Numbered from the stretch's first letter, positions 15,801 through 25,666 are shown. The stretch is DNA of 64,000 bases from UBA7359 sp963976795 (GCA_963976795.1 CAXBLT010000001.1:1-64000), one strand, 5' to 3'. Numbers and translations: made by a program. The notes: generated by a model from the letters alone, not told the origin.

Positions 15801-16828
15801 TAAAGACTTTGCCTATCGACTAGTAATTGTTCTAATTTTGCATTTATTTTTTCCGGAACATTATTCTCAACTTCAATGATAGCTTCATCAATTGCTGTGG
15901 AGAATGATATTCGATCGGCGCTACCATGACTTTTGATAACGATGCCACGGAGCCCGAGTAATGACGCACCATTATATTGTTTTGGATCAATTTTCTGTTT
16001 CAATGCTTTCAATACTGGCATTGCTATCGTTGCAGCAAATTTAGCGTAGAGACTGCTTTTAAATTGGACTGTTGCGTGATGACGAAGGAATTCAGCCAAG
16101 CCTTCGCTGGCTTTTAATGCAATATTACCAACGAAGCCGTCACATACTATGACGTCTACATCACCTGTATATAAGTCAGTGCCTTCCACAAAACCGGTAT
16201 AATTTAAATGACTTTCCGCGAGTAAAGTTGCTGCTTGCTTTACACGGTCATTGCCCTTGATCTCTTCTTCTCCAACATTTAATAATGCAATGGTTGGATT
16301 CTCTGTGCCTTCAACAGCACTGGCAAGTTCAGCGCCCATTATGGCAAATTGAAATAATTGCTCAGAACTGGAATCAACATTAGCGCCAAGATCCAGGACG
16401 TGAGTGTGTCCGTTCTTTCCCGGCAAGGTCGTACAAATGGCAGGACGGTCCATGCCAGGGAGCATTTTCAATACAAATCGAGACGTGGCCATCAACGCAC
16501 CGGTATTGCCGGCACTAACACAAGCTGCTGCATGCCCATCGCGCACCAATTCTATGGCTATGCGCATTGAAGATTCTTTTTTATTACGCAAAGCCTGTGA
16601 TGGAGACTCATGCATTTCAACTACTTCGGGGGCATGGACAACCTTGATTCGCTCGTGCTCGTTTGCGTTATGCTTTTTCAGCTCACTCAGCACAAGGTCT
16701 TCTTTTCCAACCAGGACTAGATGGAGCGTATTGTGCTTTTTTAGAGCAAAGAGTGCGGCAGGGACAATTTCAGATGGACCAAAATCGCCGCCCATCGCGT
16801 CGAGTGCAATTGTTGACTTTAAAGACAT
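15800..16828 (-). CDS. plsX: Phosphate acyltransferase PlsX
   Basis: A 342-aa enzyme that makes acyl-phosphate from acyl-ACP for the PlsY route of phospholipid synthesis. It has the family start IALDAMGGDFGPSEIVPAAL. Other conserved blocks are HAPEVVEMHESPSQALRNKK, VSAGNTGALMA, LDLGANVDS, LNVGEEEIKG and VCDGFVGNIALK. It follows rpmF after 60 bp and runs into fabH, the normal proteobacterial order. No anomalies. Confidence 0.97.
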   Translation of the reverse strand: MSLKSTIALDAMGGDFGPSEIVPAALFALKKHNTLHLVLVGKEDLVLSELKKHNANEHERIKVVHAPEVVEMHESPSQALRNKKESSMRIAIELVRDGHAAACVSAGNTGALMATSRFVLKMLPGMDRPAICTTLPGKNGHTHVLDLGANVDSSSEQLFQFAIMGAELASAVEGTENPTIALLNVGEEEIKGNDRVKQAATLLAESHLNYTGFVEGTDLYTGDVDVIVCDGFVGNIALKASEGLAEFLRHHATVQFKSSLYAKFAATIAMPVLKALKQKIDPKQYNGASLLGLRGIVIKSHGSADRISFSTAIDEAIIEVENNVPEKINAKLEQLLVDRQSL

Positions 16829-16888
16829 AATTTATCCAGAGTTAGCATTTAAACTCTGGAAAGTATTTTTTGATTAAGCTCAGGGCAA

Positions 16889-17074
16889 TTATTCCTGATC
16901 GCCTTTAACCTCTATTACTTTATTGCCTCGATAATAACCGTCTGCGCAGATATTGTGGCGAAGATGTACTTTACCTGAAGTCGGTTCTATTGATGTTGCA
17001 GCGGAAGTTAAAGCATCATGTGAACGGCGCATATTCCGTCTTGAGCTTGATTTCTTCGATTTTTGAACTGCCAT
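16889..17074 (-). CDS. rpmF: 50S ribosomal protein L32
   Basis: A 61-aa basic ribosomal protein. The sequence MAVQKSKKSSSRRNMRRSHD is diagnostic, and HLRHNICADGYYRGNKVI follows. The zinc cysteines found in some bacteria are absent as in the gammaproteobacterial form. It lies downstream of yceD and upstream of plsX, an order conserved from E. coli. The ribosome site is AGGAGAC. Its place links ribosome supply with membrane lipid synthesis. Confidence 0.98.
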   Translation of the reverse strand: MAVQKSKKSSSRRNMRRSHDALTSAATSIEPTSGKVHLRHNICADGYYRGNKVIEVKGDQE

Positions 17075-17110
17075 GACTACTTGTCTCCTAAGAATTACTA
17101 TCTATATTGG

Positions 17111-17623
17111 TCAATCTTTATTTTTCATTAATGCGGCTAAATCTGCAAAAGGTTGTGGTTTTGCCTCTGCATTAATTCTATCTAAATCATTTGTTCCTGC
17201 GCATTTATCTACAGGATGAAGTACTGAGAGCGGAATTGATAATAACAATTCCTCTTCAATCAGCGCCTCGACAGTGGTGACATTATCCTCACTCAATTCT
17301 AACGGTTCATATTCCTTTGCTAATTCGTCGAATGAATCACCTTCAGCAACGACCCCTAGTAGAGAGTTTTTTCGAATATCAACTTCAACTGGCTTAAAGC
17401 ATCTCTGACACTCGAGTATTAATTGAGTATCAATATCAGACTCAACAATACAAACCCCCGCCTCATCGAAATCAAAAGACAAGCTATAATCCAGTACGCC
17501 TTTATCATCTAGTAAAATTCCTTTTAGACGAGCCAAAGAAGCAAGTTTAGTTTTACCTACAATCCGCTCTTTGGCTTTTGCCAGACGCAACGGATTGATA
17601 GATTGCGACAGGTCAGATGGCAT
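17111..17623 (-). CDS. yceD: YceD family protein (DUF177, 23S rRNA accumulation)
   Basis: A 170-aa protein of the DUF177 family, which in E. coli and plants is needed for 23S rRNA build-up. The core shows the pair CQRCFKPVEVDI and the acidic EEELLLSIPLSVLHP near the C-terminus, with C at DKCAGTND. It is first in the rpmF-plsX-fab operon, and the 94-bp gap to the divergent maf gene should contain the operon's main promoter. Biochemical activity is not defined for the family. Confidence 0.92.
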   Translation of the reverse strand: MPSDLSQSINPLRLAKAKERIVGKTKLASLARLKGILLDDKGVLDYSLSFDFDEAGVCIVESDIDTQLILECQRCFKPVEVDIRKNSLLGVVAEGDSFDELAKEYEPLELSEDNVTTVEALIEEELLLSIPLSVLHPVDKCAGTNDLDRINAEAKPQPFADLAALMKNKD

Positions 17624-17717
17624 CAGGCGGCGAATTTTATCGATAGACCTTCAAGCTGTCAAAATTATATCGGTCTATATTTGTTAAATAGCTGACTTAT
17701 TTGATATTTATTTAAAT

Positions 17718-18344
17718 TTGTCCAAAATAAAGCGCAAATTATACGCTTGGAGAGACAATATCAGCCCGATTAGAATAATACTTGCTTCATCGTCACCCTA
17801 TCGCAAGGAATTGCTTGAGAGATTGCAGCTCGAATTTTCGACTGAATCCCCAAATATTGATGAAGGAACAATCCTGGGAGAGTCGATTGAGGATTATGTT
17901 GTACGCCTAGCAGAGTCAAAGGCAAAACATGTCGCAGCTAAACACTCTGATTCAATTGTGATCGGTTCAGACCAAGCGCTTGAGTGCAACGGCAAGATAT
18001 TGGGTAAACCTGGTAGCCATGAAAGTGCTAAACAGCAATTAATGGCGATGAGTAACAAAACCTTGTCGTTTTATACCGGGCTTTGTGTAATCAACGCTAG
18101 TACGAATAATCTTGAAAAAGATGTCATCATTTACCGTGTGTCTTTCAGGGAATTGGGAGAGACAGAGATTGAAGACTATTTGCTTAAAGAACAACCCTAT
18201 AATTGTGCAGGCAGCTTCATGTCTGAAAAGCTAGGGGTCAGTTTGATGTCAAAAATGGAAGGGGAAGATCCAACCGCCTTGATTGGATTACCCTTGATCC
18301 GACTGTGCGAAATGCTGAGAAACCTCAGGGTCAAATTACCCTAA
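17718..18344 (+). CDS. yceF: Maf family nucleotide pyrophosphatase (YceF-like)
   Basis: A Maf/YceF house-cleaning pyrophosphatase that removes modified nucleotides (m7GTP in the YceF subgroup). It has the signature IILASSSPYRKELLERL, the catalytic GSDQALECNGKILGKPGSHE block, TFYTGL-like SFYTGLCVIN and CAGSFMSEKLG. The reading frame is open from a TTG at 17718, which would add about 16 residues relative to E. coli and has no ribosome site. A clear GGAGAG lies at 17749-17754, five bases before ATC at 17760, where the conserved protein would begin. There is no ATG, GTG or TTG near, so initiation may be at a non-AUG codon. The end is 3 bp from the convergent sppA stop. Confidence 0.9.
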   Translation: MSKIKRKLYAWRDNISPIRIILASSSPYRKELLERLQLEFSTESPNIDEGTILGESIEDYVVRLAESKAKHVAAKHSDSIVIGSDQALECNGKILGKPGSHESAKQQLMAMSNKTLSFYTGLCVINASTNNLEKDVIIYRVSFRELGETEIEDYLLKEQPYNCAGSFMSEKLGVSLMSKMEGEDPTALIGLPLIRLCEMLRNLRVKLP

Positions 18345-18347
18345 TGA

Positions 18348-19295
18348 TTACTGTAACCTTATAGAGTCAGTCACGCTTTGCAACATAGCTGAGCCCATCT
18401 GTTTTGCAAATCGATCCAAGTAGTTTTCTCGCTTCGTAAAATCGACAATATCTTCCGCCCCTATTACATCACGCGCCACTTGACTGGCACTGGCTAATTC
18501 ATCAACTAGGCCAAGCTTGATAGACTCTTGCCCAGACCATATAAGACCTGAAAACAGCTTCTCATCGTCTATTAGTCGCTCACCCCTACCATCTTTAACG
18601 ACATCTATGAATTGCTGATGAATTTCATTCAGCAAACCTTGTACATGTGCAGATTCCTCCGCTTTTAGCGGCTGGAATGGATCCATAAAGCCTTTATTAT
18701 CTCCGGCATGTAGTAAACGGCGTTCTACACCTAGTTTTTCAATCGTATCGACAAATCCAAATCCGGCCATAATGACGCCAATCGATCCAACAATGCTGGC
18801 TTTGTTGGCATAAATTTTATCCGCTGCCGCAGCAATGTAATATCCACCAGACGCACACATGTCACTGATCACCGCATACACCGGTATATCCGGGTGCTTT
18901 TCTTTTAACCGATTAATCTCATCATTGATGTAACCTGCTTGAACTGGGCTACCTCCGGGGCTATTGATACGCAATATAACGCCTTGTGTGTTTTCATCCT
19001 TAAAGGCTTTCCTCAAGCCCGTGACAATATAGTCTGCCCTCGCCTCTGTATTAGCGGCAATAACACCGTTGATCTCTATTAATGCGGTATGTTTGTCGCT
19101 GCTAAAACTTCCGGTCTCTGTATTTTCGACAAAATAAATGATTAAAAATGTAAATAAATATAAGGCCAACAACATTTTAAAGAAAATACCCCAGCGCCGA
19201 TTTCGCCGTTGTTCTGTTAATACTTCTTTTGCAAGTCCATTAGCAACCGATTGATTAAATTTACCTTCGTTATTATTTTCTTTTATATCAGTCAT
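18348..19295 (-). CDS. sppA: Signal peptide peptidase SppA, short form (S49)
   Basis: A 315-aa serine protease of family S49. A single transmembrane helix (about residues 37-58) anchors it in the inner membrane. The Ser nucleophile motif is SDMCASGGYYIAAAADKIYA and the Lys is expected in the GVERRLLHAGDNKGFMDPF region. GSIGVIMAGFGF is the usual loop. It belongs to the short SohB/SppA36A type and degrades cleaved signal peptides. It lies downstream of rluC after a 154-bp gap with no visible gene. Confidence 0.93.
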   Translation of the reverse strand: MTDIKENNNEGKFNQSVANGLAKEVLTEQRRNRRWGIFFKMLLALYLFTFLIIYFVENTETGSFSSDKHTALIEINGVIAANTEARADYIVTGLRKAFKDENTQGVILRINSPGGSPVQAGYINDEINRLKEKHPDIPVYAVISDMCASGGYYIAAAADKIYANKASIVGSIGVIMAGFGFVDTIEKLGVERRLLHAGDNKGFMDPFQPLKAEESAHVQGLLNEIHQQFIDVVKDGRGERLIDDEKLFSGLIWSGQESIKLGLVDELASASQVARDVIGAEDIVDFTKRENYLDRFAKQMGSAMLQSVTDSIRLQ

Positions 19296-19449
19296 TTATA
19301 TTATTTATATAATGTTAATTATTGATTTTTTATTGTGAAAGAGCTAACCGATTATAGACTTTGAATTGGAGTATTAGTACCACTCTTTATGGTTCATTTC
19401 TCCGACCATAGATTTAAGTTTGTGTTCAAAATAAACTGTTCGACTTGCC

Positions 19450-20403
19450 TTACTCATCAGCTAATTGTTGCAGGAAAGCACTCAATTCAGATCCAAGTGG
19501 GGCATCGATAGACAATGGCTGTTGCGTTACAGGAGATGTGAATCTTAGGCTTTTGGCATGAAGAAACATTCGTTTTAAACCCAGCTTTTTATATTCTCGA
19601 TTAATTATACGATTACCATATTTCATGTCGCCTATTACTGGATGATCTATGGAGGCACTGTGCACACGGATTTGATGTGTCCGCCCAGTAATCAATTTAA
19701 TATTCGCGAGCGTGGATGACTGAAATACTCGTTCTCGAGAAAGCATGGTTACAGCGGACTTCCCATTTTCATCAACAGTCACAATGCGTTCGCCCGAGCT
19801 GATTGTGTTTTTGCTTAATGGGGAATCAACAGTAATTTTCTTTTTAGTCATTCTCCCTGCTAAAAGAGCGCAATATGATTTCGCTATTTCATTGTTATTC
19901 ATAGCTGTATGCAATTGCCTTAATACAGGGATGCTTTTGGCCAATATCAGACACCCAGAAGTATCTTTGTCCAAACGGTGCACTAATTCCAGTTTTTTAT
20001 AGTTATCTCCCATCGCTCTAAATGCCTCAATGACACCATGAGATTGGCCGCTACCGCTATGAACAACAATCCCTGCAGGCTTATTGATGATAATCAAGCC
20101 TTCATCCTCAAAAATAATAGAATCTGCTATTTTCTGTTGTAACGAGCGCGTTGGAACGGTGTGACCTTTTTCATCAAGATAAACTGGCGGAACGCGCAAA
20201 ATATCTCCTTCTTCCAACTTATAAGTTTGTTTTATCCTTCCACTATTGATTCGCACCTCGCCTTTCCTCAACATTTGATAGACGCGAGATTTGGGGATTT
20301 TGCCAAAATAACGGATAAGAAAGTTATCAATCCGTTGCCCCGCATTATCAGCAGATATAACTATCTGTTTTGAATTGATTTTTTTTACATGGATTTGATT
20401 CAT
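19450..20403 (-). CDS. rluC: 23S rRNA pseudouridine synthase RluC
   Basis: A 317-aa pseudouridine synthase with an N-terminal S4 RNA-binding domain (RIDNFLIRYFGKIPKSRVYQ). The catalytic aspartate is in VHRLDKDTSGCLILA and the conserved GRTHQIRVHSA block follows. RluC modifies positions 955, 2504 and 2580 in E. coli 23S rRNA. RluD shares these motifs, but the position divergent from rne is that of rluC. The 457-bp gap to rne contains both promoters and the rne leader. Confidence 0.95.
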   Translation of the reverse strand: MNQIHVKKINSKQIVISADNAGQRIDNFLIRYFGKIPKSRVYQMLRKGEVRINSGRIKQTYKLEEGDILRVPPVYLDEKGHTVPTRSLQQKIADSIIFEDEGLIIINKPAGIVVHSGSGQSHGVIEAFRAMGDNYKKLELVHRLDKDTSGCLILAKSIPVLRQLHTAMNNNEIAKSYCALLAGRMTKKKITVDSPLSKNTISSGERIVTVDENGKSAVTMLSRERVFQSSTLANIKLITGRTHQIRVHSASIDHPVIGDMKYGNRIINREYKKLGLKRMFLHAKSLRFTSPVTQQPLSIDAPLGSELSAFLQQLADE

Positions 20404-20860
20404 TTATTGCTCATTTTATTGCTGTAGAGCGGCAAGATTGCTATATTATGCGGCTCAAACCGGGCATTCAGATTAAGATCTATCACAGTCGGTGTATAAA
20501 TCAAGACGCACAAAACTGGTGCAAAGTAATTTTAAGGTTTGTTCATGAGATGGTAAGGATGATAAAGCTAAAGATATCATTCAAAAGGATATATTAACAA
20601 TACGCGACCTGTCTTGATTATTTAAGGATTTATCGCGAGCCATATTATGTTTTAGGTGATGTTTAGTGATTTTATCTAAATGATATTCGTATCAGTACGA
20701 ATACATGATAGTCATAAGCACAGGGTTGTAATCATGCTCAACCCAAACAAAATGAGCAAAAATTTGTGTCCGCGCTCCCAGCGTATGGAAGTAACATTTG
20801 ATTGAGAGAATCTCATGTCCCATGCTGCAATGGTAGAGCGAGGCTTAAGGAATAACAACA
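20404..20860 (+). promoter_or_regulatory. Intergenic region with structured rne 5' leader
   Basis: This 457-bp gap has no gene. Three stems lie in the half nearest rne. TATTCGTA/TACGAATA is at 20684-20703 with a TCAG loop. GGGTTG/CAACCC is at 20723-20744, and TGAGA/TCTCA at 20803-20815. In E. coli the long rne leader forms hairpins that RNase E itself recognises to lower its own mRNA. A similar autoregulatory role here is inferred from the length and structure. The region nearest rluC should hold divergent promoters, but I do not mark a -10/-35 with confidence. Confidence 0.55.
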
Positions 20861-23308
20861 ATGAAACGAATGCTGATTAACGCAACTCAGCCAGAAGAGG
20901 TGCGTGTTGCACTTGTAGATGGACAACGATTATACGATCTAGACATAGAATCAGCCGATCGAGAACAGAAAAAATCCAATATTTATAAAGGCAGAATCGT
21001 TCGAATTGAACCCAGTCTGGAAGCCGCATTTGTTGATTACGGCGCAGAACGTCACGGTTTCTTGCCGTTCAAAGAAATAGCCCGCGTTTTATTCAAACCT
21101 GAACAAGCCGATAAGCCTCGAACGGGGCGAATCAGCATCAGTGATGCTATCGAAGAAGGACAGGAGTTCATTGTTCAGATCGAAAAAGAAGAGCGTGGTA
21201 ATAAAGGCGCCGCACTGACGACCTTTGTTAGTCTTGCAGGCCGCTACCTCGTATTAATGCCAAATAATCCCCGTGCTGGAGGTGTTTCTAGACAAATTGA
21301 AGGCAGCGATCGATCAGAAGCACGCGATGCAATGAGCGGTCTGGTTGTCCCAGAAGGTATGGGACTGATTTTAAGAACTGCAGGCGTTGGCAAGTCATCA
21401 GAAGAGCTCCAATGGGACCTGGACTATTTATCTCAACTTTGGGCAGCAATAAGTACTGCGGCCGATGAACGCCCTGCTTCTTTCCTTATCTATCAAGAAA
21501 GTGAAGTCATTATCCGAGCTATTCGTGATTACCTACGAAAAGATATCAATGAAATATGGATAGATGACCCTGAAGTACATAAACGTTGCCATGACTTTAT
21601 GACTCAAGTTATGCCGCATAACCTTGAAAAATTGAAGCTTTATAAGGACAGTGATCCTCTTTTTACTCGTTATCAAATTGAATACCAGATAGAAACCGCA
21701 TTCTCAAGAGAGGTTCGCTTACCTTCCGGTGGTGCTGTGATTATCGATCATACAGAAGCATTAATATCGATAGATATTAACTCTGCGAGGGCGACTAAAG
21801 GTAGTGATATAGAAGAGACTGCGTTCAACACAAATAAAGAAGCTGCTGAAGAGATAGGACGTCAACTTAGGTTACGTGATATCGGCGGTCTGATCGTTAT
21901 AGATTTTATTGATATGCTAAATACGCGAAATCAACGTGAAGTTGAAAATGCGATGCGCGAAAGTTTGCGTATGGATCGTGCTCGGGTTCAGGTTGGCAGG
22001 ATATCTCGTTTCGGTCTGCTTGAAATGTCTCGCCAACGATTAAGACCTTCGTTAGGTGAATCCAGTCACACTCCTTGTCCTCGATGCGATGGTCAGGGGA
22101 CGATCCGCGATGTGGAATCACTAGCTCTTTCGGTATTACGAATTATCGAAGAAGAAGCTATGAAGGACATGACAGCCAAAGTGGTAGTTAGAGTACCAGT
22201 TGATGCAGCTACCTTTCTGTTAAATGAGAAACGCCAGCCTATCAGTGAAGTACAGCATCGGCTTGATGTTGAGGTTTTAGTGATTCCTGAGCCGTCAATG
22301 GTTACGCCTCAATACTCCGTTCAACGCGTCCGCTTGAGTGAGGTAAAGCAAAATGAGAATCAACAAGCGAGTTATAAGATTCAAGCAGATGAAAAAAACA
22401 ATCTGAATAATGATCTTGTCAGTACACATAAAAAACCTCGAATTGAACAACCTGTTGTAAAGCAATTTGTACCGTCAGCCCCTGTCCCTGCAACAAAAGC
22501 TAAAGATAAAGCAAAAGGGTTGATAGCCAGGTTGTTTGGTAATTTGTTTGGTGTGCCTGATAAAGAGGATGCACCAAAAAAAGAGCAGAACGATAATCGT
22601 CGACAGAATAATCGTTCACGAAACAATCGTAATGCTGATTCTAATCGCAAACGCAATAATTCAAATAACCAGCAAAGGCGTAATTCCAGATCGGAGTCGA
22701 ATAATCAACAAAGGCGTAATTCGAATTCAGATTCAAATAATCAGCAACGCAATAGGAATCAGCGAAATGATAAGGACAAGAATTCAGAAAATGCTGTTGT
22801 GAATTCCGACTCGGCAAAAAGAAATTCAAATTCTGGCTCAAGACGGGGTCGACGTGGCGGTCGCAGACGCAAACAAGAAAATGCAAACAATGAATCGAGC
22901 ACGCAAGTAAATACAAATTCTACAGAAAATAATAAAACTGAAAACGCTGATAAAACTGATAATTTTGTAGATATTGTAATACCACAACATGAAAACAAAA
23001 AAGTTGAAAATAAACAGGATAATAATGACCCTCAACAAAAACATAATACAAATGAATCATCCAAACCTGTAGAAAATATAACGGGCAACAAACACGATAA
23101 TATTAAGCCAACAAGCGTCGACAAACCTGAGAAAGATAATGAAATTACGCAAATAAACCCTAATACAGCTTCAGTTAGACCTTTGCAACAAAGTGCAAAC
23201 GATGATGATAGAACTGACATTAATCGTAAACTTCATACTCCTGATTCAAGTGCGAAGAACGAGGAACAGAAAGTTGTTGTGGTGACCGAAGAGAGTGATA
23301 AAACTTAG
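20861..23308 (+). CDS. rne: Ribonuclease E
   Basis: An 815-aa endoribonuclease that starts mRNA decay and processes rRNA and tRNA precursors. The N-terminal catalytic half (about 1-510) has the S1 domain (residues 36-120) and the DNase I-like site with D305 and D348 (ISIDINSARATKG, VIDFIDML). The Zn-link CPRC (C406, C409) makes the tetramer. The C-terminal 300 residues are Asn/Gln/Arg/Ser rich and disordered, with repeated NNQQRRNS and RRGRRGGRRRK arginine-rich RNA-binding segments, as expected for a degradosome scaffold. The Asn-rich repeats are notable. The stop is three bases from that of convergent prfC, so the two transcripts overlap. Confidence 0.97.
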   Translation: MKRMLINATQPEEVRVALVDGQRLYDLDIESADREQKKSNIYKGRIVRIEPSLEAAFVDYGAERHGFLPFKEIARVLFKPEQADKPRTGRISISDAIEEGQEFIVQIEKEERGNKGAALTTFVSLAGRYLVLMPNNPRAGGVSRQIEGSDRSEARDAMSGLVVPEGMGLILRTAGVGKSSEELQWDLDYLSQLWAAISTAADERPASFLIYQESEVIIRAIRDYLRKDINEIWIDDPEVHKRCHDFMTQVMPHNLEKLKLYKDSDPLFTRYQIEYQIETAFSREVRLPSGGAVIIDHTEALISIDINSARATKGSDIEETAFNTNKEAAEEIGRQLRLRDIGGLIVIDFIDMLNTRNQREVENAMRESLRMDRARVQVGRISRFGLLEMSRQRLRPSLGESSHTPCPRCDGQGTIRDVESLALSVLRIIEEEAMKDMTAKVVVRVPVDAATFLLNEKRQPISEVQHRLDVEVLVIPEPSMVTPQYSVQRVRLSEVKQNENQQASYKIQADEKNNLNNDLVSTHKKPRIEQPVVKQFVPSAPVPATKAKDKAKGLIARLFGNLFGVPDKEDAPKKEQNDNRRQNNRSRNNRNADSNRKRNNSNNQQRRNSRSESNNQQRRNSNSDSNNQQRNRNQRNDKDKNSENAVVNSDSAKRNSNSGSRRGRRGGRRRKQENANNESSTQVNTNSTENNKTENADKTDNFVDIVIPQHENKKVENKQDNNDPQQKHNTNESSKPVENITGNKHDNIKPTSVDKPEKDNEITQINPNTASVRPLQQSANDDDRTDINRKLHTPDSSAKNEEQKVVVVTEESDKT

Positions 23309-23311
23309 TCT

Positions 23312-24886
23312 TTAATGCTCTCTTGTTGCATGGAATGTAATATCTGGCCAACGTTCGATCGTTAGATTTAGATTAACCAGGGATGGTGCTAAATAGGTTA
23401 AATGCTCTCCTCCATCAAGCGCGATATTATCATTGGCTTTCTTACAAAATTCATCAAGTATTTTCTTGTCAGGGCATTCAACCCAGCGGGCGGCGATAAC
23501 TGGAATATTGTCGTATGAACATTCGACGCCGTACTCTTCTTTAAGACGCCAGGCAACGACGTCAAATTGTAGTATTCCCACAGCACCAAGGATCAGATCA
23601 TTTCTATTTTTAGGTCTAAATACTTGTGTCGCGCCCTCTTCTCCTAGTTGAGTTAAACCTTTTTGCAAAGCCTTTAGCTTCAATGGGTCTCGCAGTTGTA
23701 CACGCTTGAATAATTCAGGTGCAAAATGAGGTATGCCAGTGAAGTTTAATTTCTCTCCCTGTGTAAAAGTATCCCCAACTTGAATAGTTCCATGATTATG
23801 AAGTCCAATCACATCACCTGACCATGCGTCTTCTGCCTGCTCACGATTTCCAGCCATGAATGTCAGTGCGTTTGAGACTTGGACATCACGACCCAGTCGT
23901 ACATGATGGATTTTCATCCCGCGTTGATAATTTCCAGAGCATAAGCGTAAAAAGGCAATTCTGTCTCGATGCGATGGATCCATATTAGCTTGAATTTTGA
24001 AAACAAAACCACTTAGTTTATCTTCATGCGGGTCTATTTCCCGTTCTTCAGCAACGCGTATTTGCGGCGCCGGTGCATGTTCAAGCAAGCAGTCCAGAAA
24101 TTCAGAAATCCCAAAATTATGTAATGCAGTTCCAAAAAATACAGGCGTGATCTGCCCGGACAGAAAATCAGTTTTATTAAATTTTTCGTATACACCTTGT
24201 ATTAAATCTATTTCTTCATCAATACTCTTGATTTGATCGCCAAGTATTTCTTTTGCTTCATCACTATGCAGCCCTTTGATTAGTTTTCCATGAGTAGCAT
24301 CATCTTTCTTGTCGTATAAACGTAAAGTATCATCGAGCAAATTATATATTCCGGTTAATCTGGCCCCCATCCCAATAGGCCAAGTAAACGGTACACATTT
24401 AATACCTAGGTCTGTTTCAATCTCATCTAACAGGTCTATCGGTTCTTTGCCTTCGCGATCTAATTTATTAATGAAGGTAATAATAGGTGTATCTCGTAAA
24501 CGACAAACCTCCATTAATTTTAGAGTACGTTCCTCAACACCTTTAGCGACATCGATTACCATAAGGGCGGAGTCGACTGCGGTTAATGTTCGGTAGGTGT
24601 CTTCCGAGAAGTCAGCATGTCCCGGCGTATCTAATAAATTGACGATTTTACCTTTGTATTCAAACTGCATTACAGAGCTGGTAACAGAAATGCCTCTTTC
24701 TTTTTCCATTTGCATCCAATCAGATGTTGCATGCCGATCAGATTTTCTGGATTTTACAGTTCCGGCCATTTGTATTGCACCGCCATACAATAACAGCTGT
24801 TCTGTTACCGTTGTTTTCCCCGCGTCAGGATGTGAAATGATGGCAAAAGTACGTCTTTTGTCTGTTTGAAGATGTTGATCTGACAT
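23312..24886 (-). CDS. prfC: Peptide chain release factor 3
   Basis: A 524-aa translational GTPase that recycles RF1/RF2 from the ribosome after termination. G motifs are visible: SHPDAGKTTVTEQLL (G1), DTPGHADFSEDTY (G3) and FINKLDREGKEP (G4). Domain II-III sequences such as VFFGTALHNFGISEFLD and GAVGILQFDVVAWRLKEEY are characteristic of RF3, not EF-G. Length matches the E. coli protein closely. It lies 36 bp after pdxJ, a neighbour not found in E. coli. Confidence 0.97.
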   Translation of the reverse strand: MSDQHLQTDKRRTFAIISHPDAGKTTVTEQLLLYGGAIQMAGTVKSRKSDRHATSDWMQMEKERGISVTSSVMQFEYKGKIVNLLDTPGHADFSEDTYRTLTAVDSALMVIDVAKGVEERTLKLMEVCRLRDTPIITFINKLDREGKEPIDLLDEIETDLGIKCVPFTWPIGMGARLTGIYNLLDDTLRLYDKKDDATHGKLIKGLHSDEAKEILGDQIKSIDEEIDLIQGVYEKFNKTDFLSGQITPVFFGTALHNFGISEFLDCLLEHAPAPQIRVAEEREIDPHEDKLSGFVFKIQANMDPSHRDRIAFLRLCSGNYQRGMKIHHVRLGRDVQVSNALTFMAGNREQAEDAWSGDVIGLHNHGTIQVGDTFTQGEKLNFTGIPHFAPELFKRVQLRDPLKLKALQKGLTQLGEEGATQVFRPKNRNDLILGAVGILQFDVVAWRLKEEYGVECSYDNIPVIAARWVECPDKKILDEFCKKANDNIALDGGEHLTYLAPSLVNLNLTIERWPDITFHATREH

Positions 24887-24922
24887 TTGATGTGTAAATT
24901 AAATTAGGCGTGTTTAAGTAAA

Positions 24923-25666
24923 TTAATGTTTGGGCAAAGCGGATAGGTTTATCAATCTTTTCATTTCACTCACCGCTTCTTGTAACCCAGACAATACGGC
25001 GCGGGAGATAATACTATGACCGATGTTTAATTCCAGTATTTCAGGAATTGTGGCTATATCCATTACATTGGTATAGCTCAAACCATGCCCTGCATGCACT
25101 TTTAGCCCCGCATCATTAGCGTATTCCACGCATTTTATTATCTTATTTAATTCCTGTTTCTTCTTATTCTCATCGGTCGCATCGGCATAATGTCCCGTAT
25201 GGATTTCAATACAAGGCGCCGAAGACTCTGCAGCTGCATTTATTTGTTCTTCATCAGCATCAATAAACAAGGAAACTCGAATTCCTGATTCTTTTAGACG
25301 AGCACAGCTTTCAGTTACTTTATGTGATTGAGACAATATGTCTAAGCCACCTTCTGTGGTAAGTTCTTCGCGCTTTTCTGGGACTAAACAGCAATACTCC
25401 GGCTTTATAGACTCAGCAATTGCCAGCATTTCCTCTGTCAATGCTATTTCAAGGTTCATGGGTGTTGTTAACATTTCTTTTAACAGACGCACATCCCTTT
25501 CTTGAATATGACGTCTATCTTCACGTAAATGCACAGTAATAGAATCGGCACCGGCTTGTTCTGCTATATGTGCAGCAGCCACTGGGTCCGGGTACCGAGT
25601 ACCTCGTGCCTGTCGGAGCGTTGCAATATGATCAATGTTGACACCAAGTAACATAAGAGATGGCAT
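24923..25666 (-). CDS. pdxJ: Pyridoxine 5'-phosphate synthase
   Basis: A 247-aa TIM-barrel enzyme that condenses 1-deoxyxylulose-5-phosphate with aminoacetone phosphate in vitamin B6 synthesis. It has the start LLGVNIDHIATLRQARGTRYP and ADSITVHLREDRRHIQERDV. The EIHTGHYADA and KVHAGHGLSYTNV blocks and ELNIGHSIISRAVL phosphate-binding end are present. It follows recO as in E. coli, but the usual acpS neighbour is missing from this site. Confidence 0.96.
   Translation of the reverse strand: MPSLMLLGVNIDHIATLRQARGTRYPDPVAAAHIAEQAGADSITVHLREDRRHIQERDVRLLKEMLTTPMNLEIALTEEMLAIAESIKPEYCCLVPEKREELTTEGGLDILSQSHKVTESCARLKESGIRVSLFIDADEEQINAAAESSAPCIEIHTGHYADATDENKKKQELNKIIKCVEYANDAGLKVHAGHGLSYTNVMDIATIPEILELNIGHSIISRAVLSGLQEAVSEMKRLINLSALPKH

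Noticed and set aside
20500..20700. A separate small RNA gene in the rne-rluC gap
   Set aside because: No terminator with a T-run or clear promoter is seen; the structure is better explained as the rne leader.
22600..22760. Tandem-looking Asn/Gln/Arg repeats in rne as a foreign insertion
   Set aside because: Low-complexity Arg/Asn-rich tails are normal in RNase E scaffolds, and the frame continues without a break.
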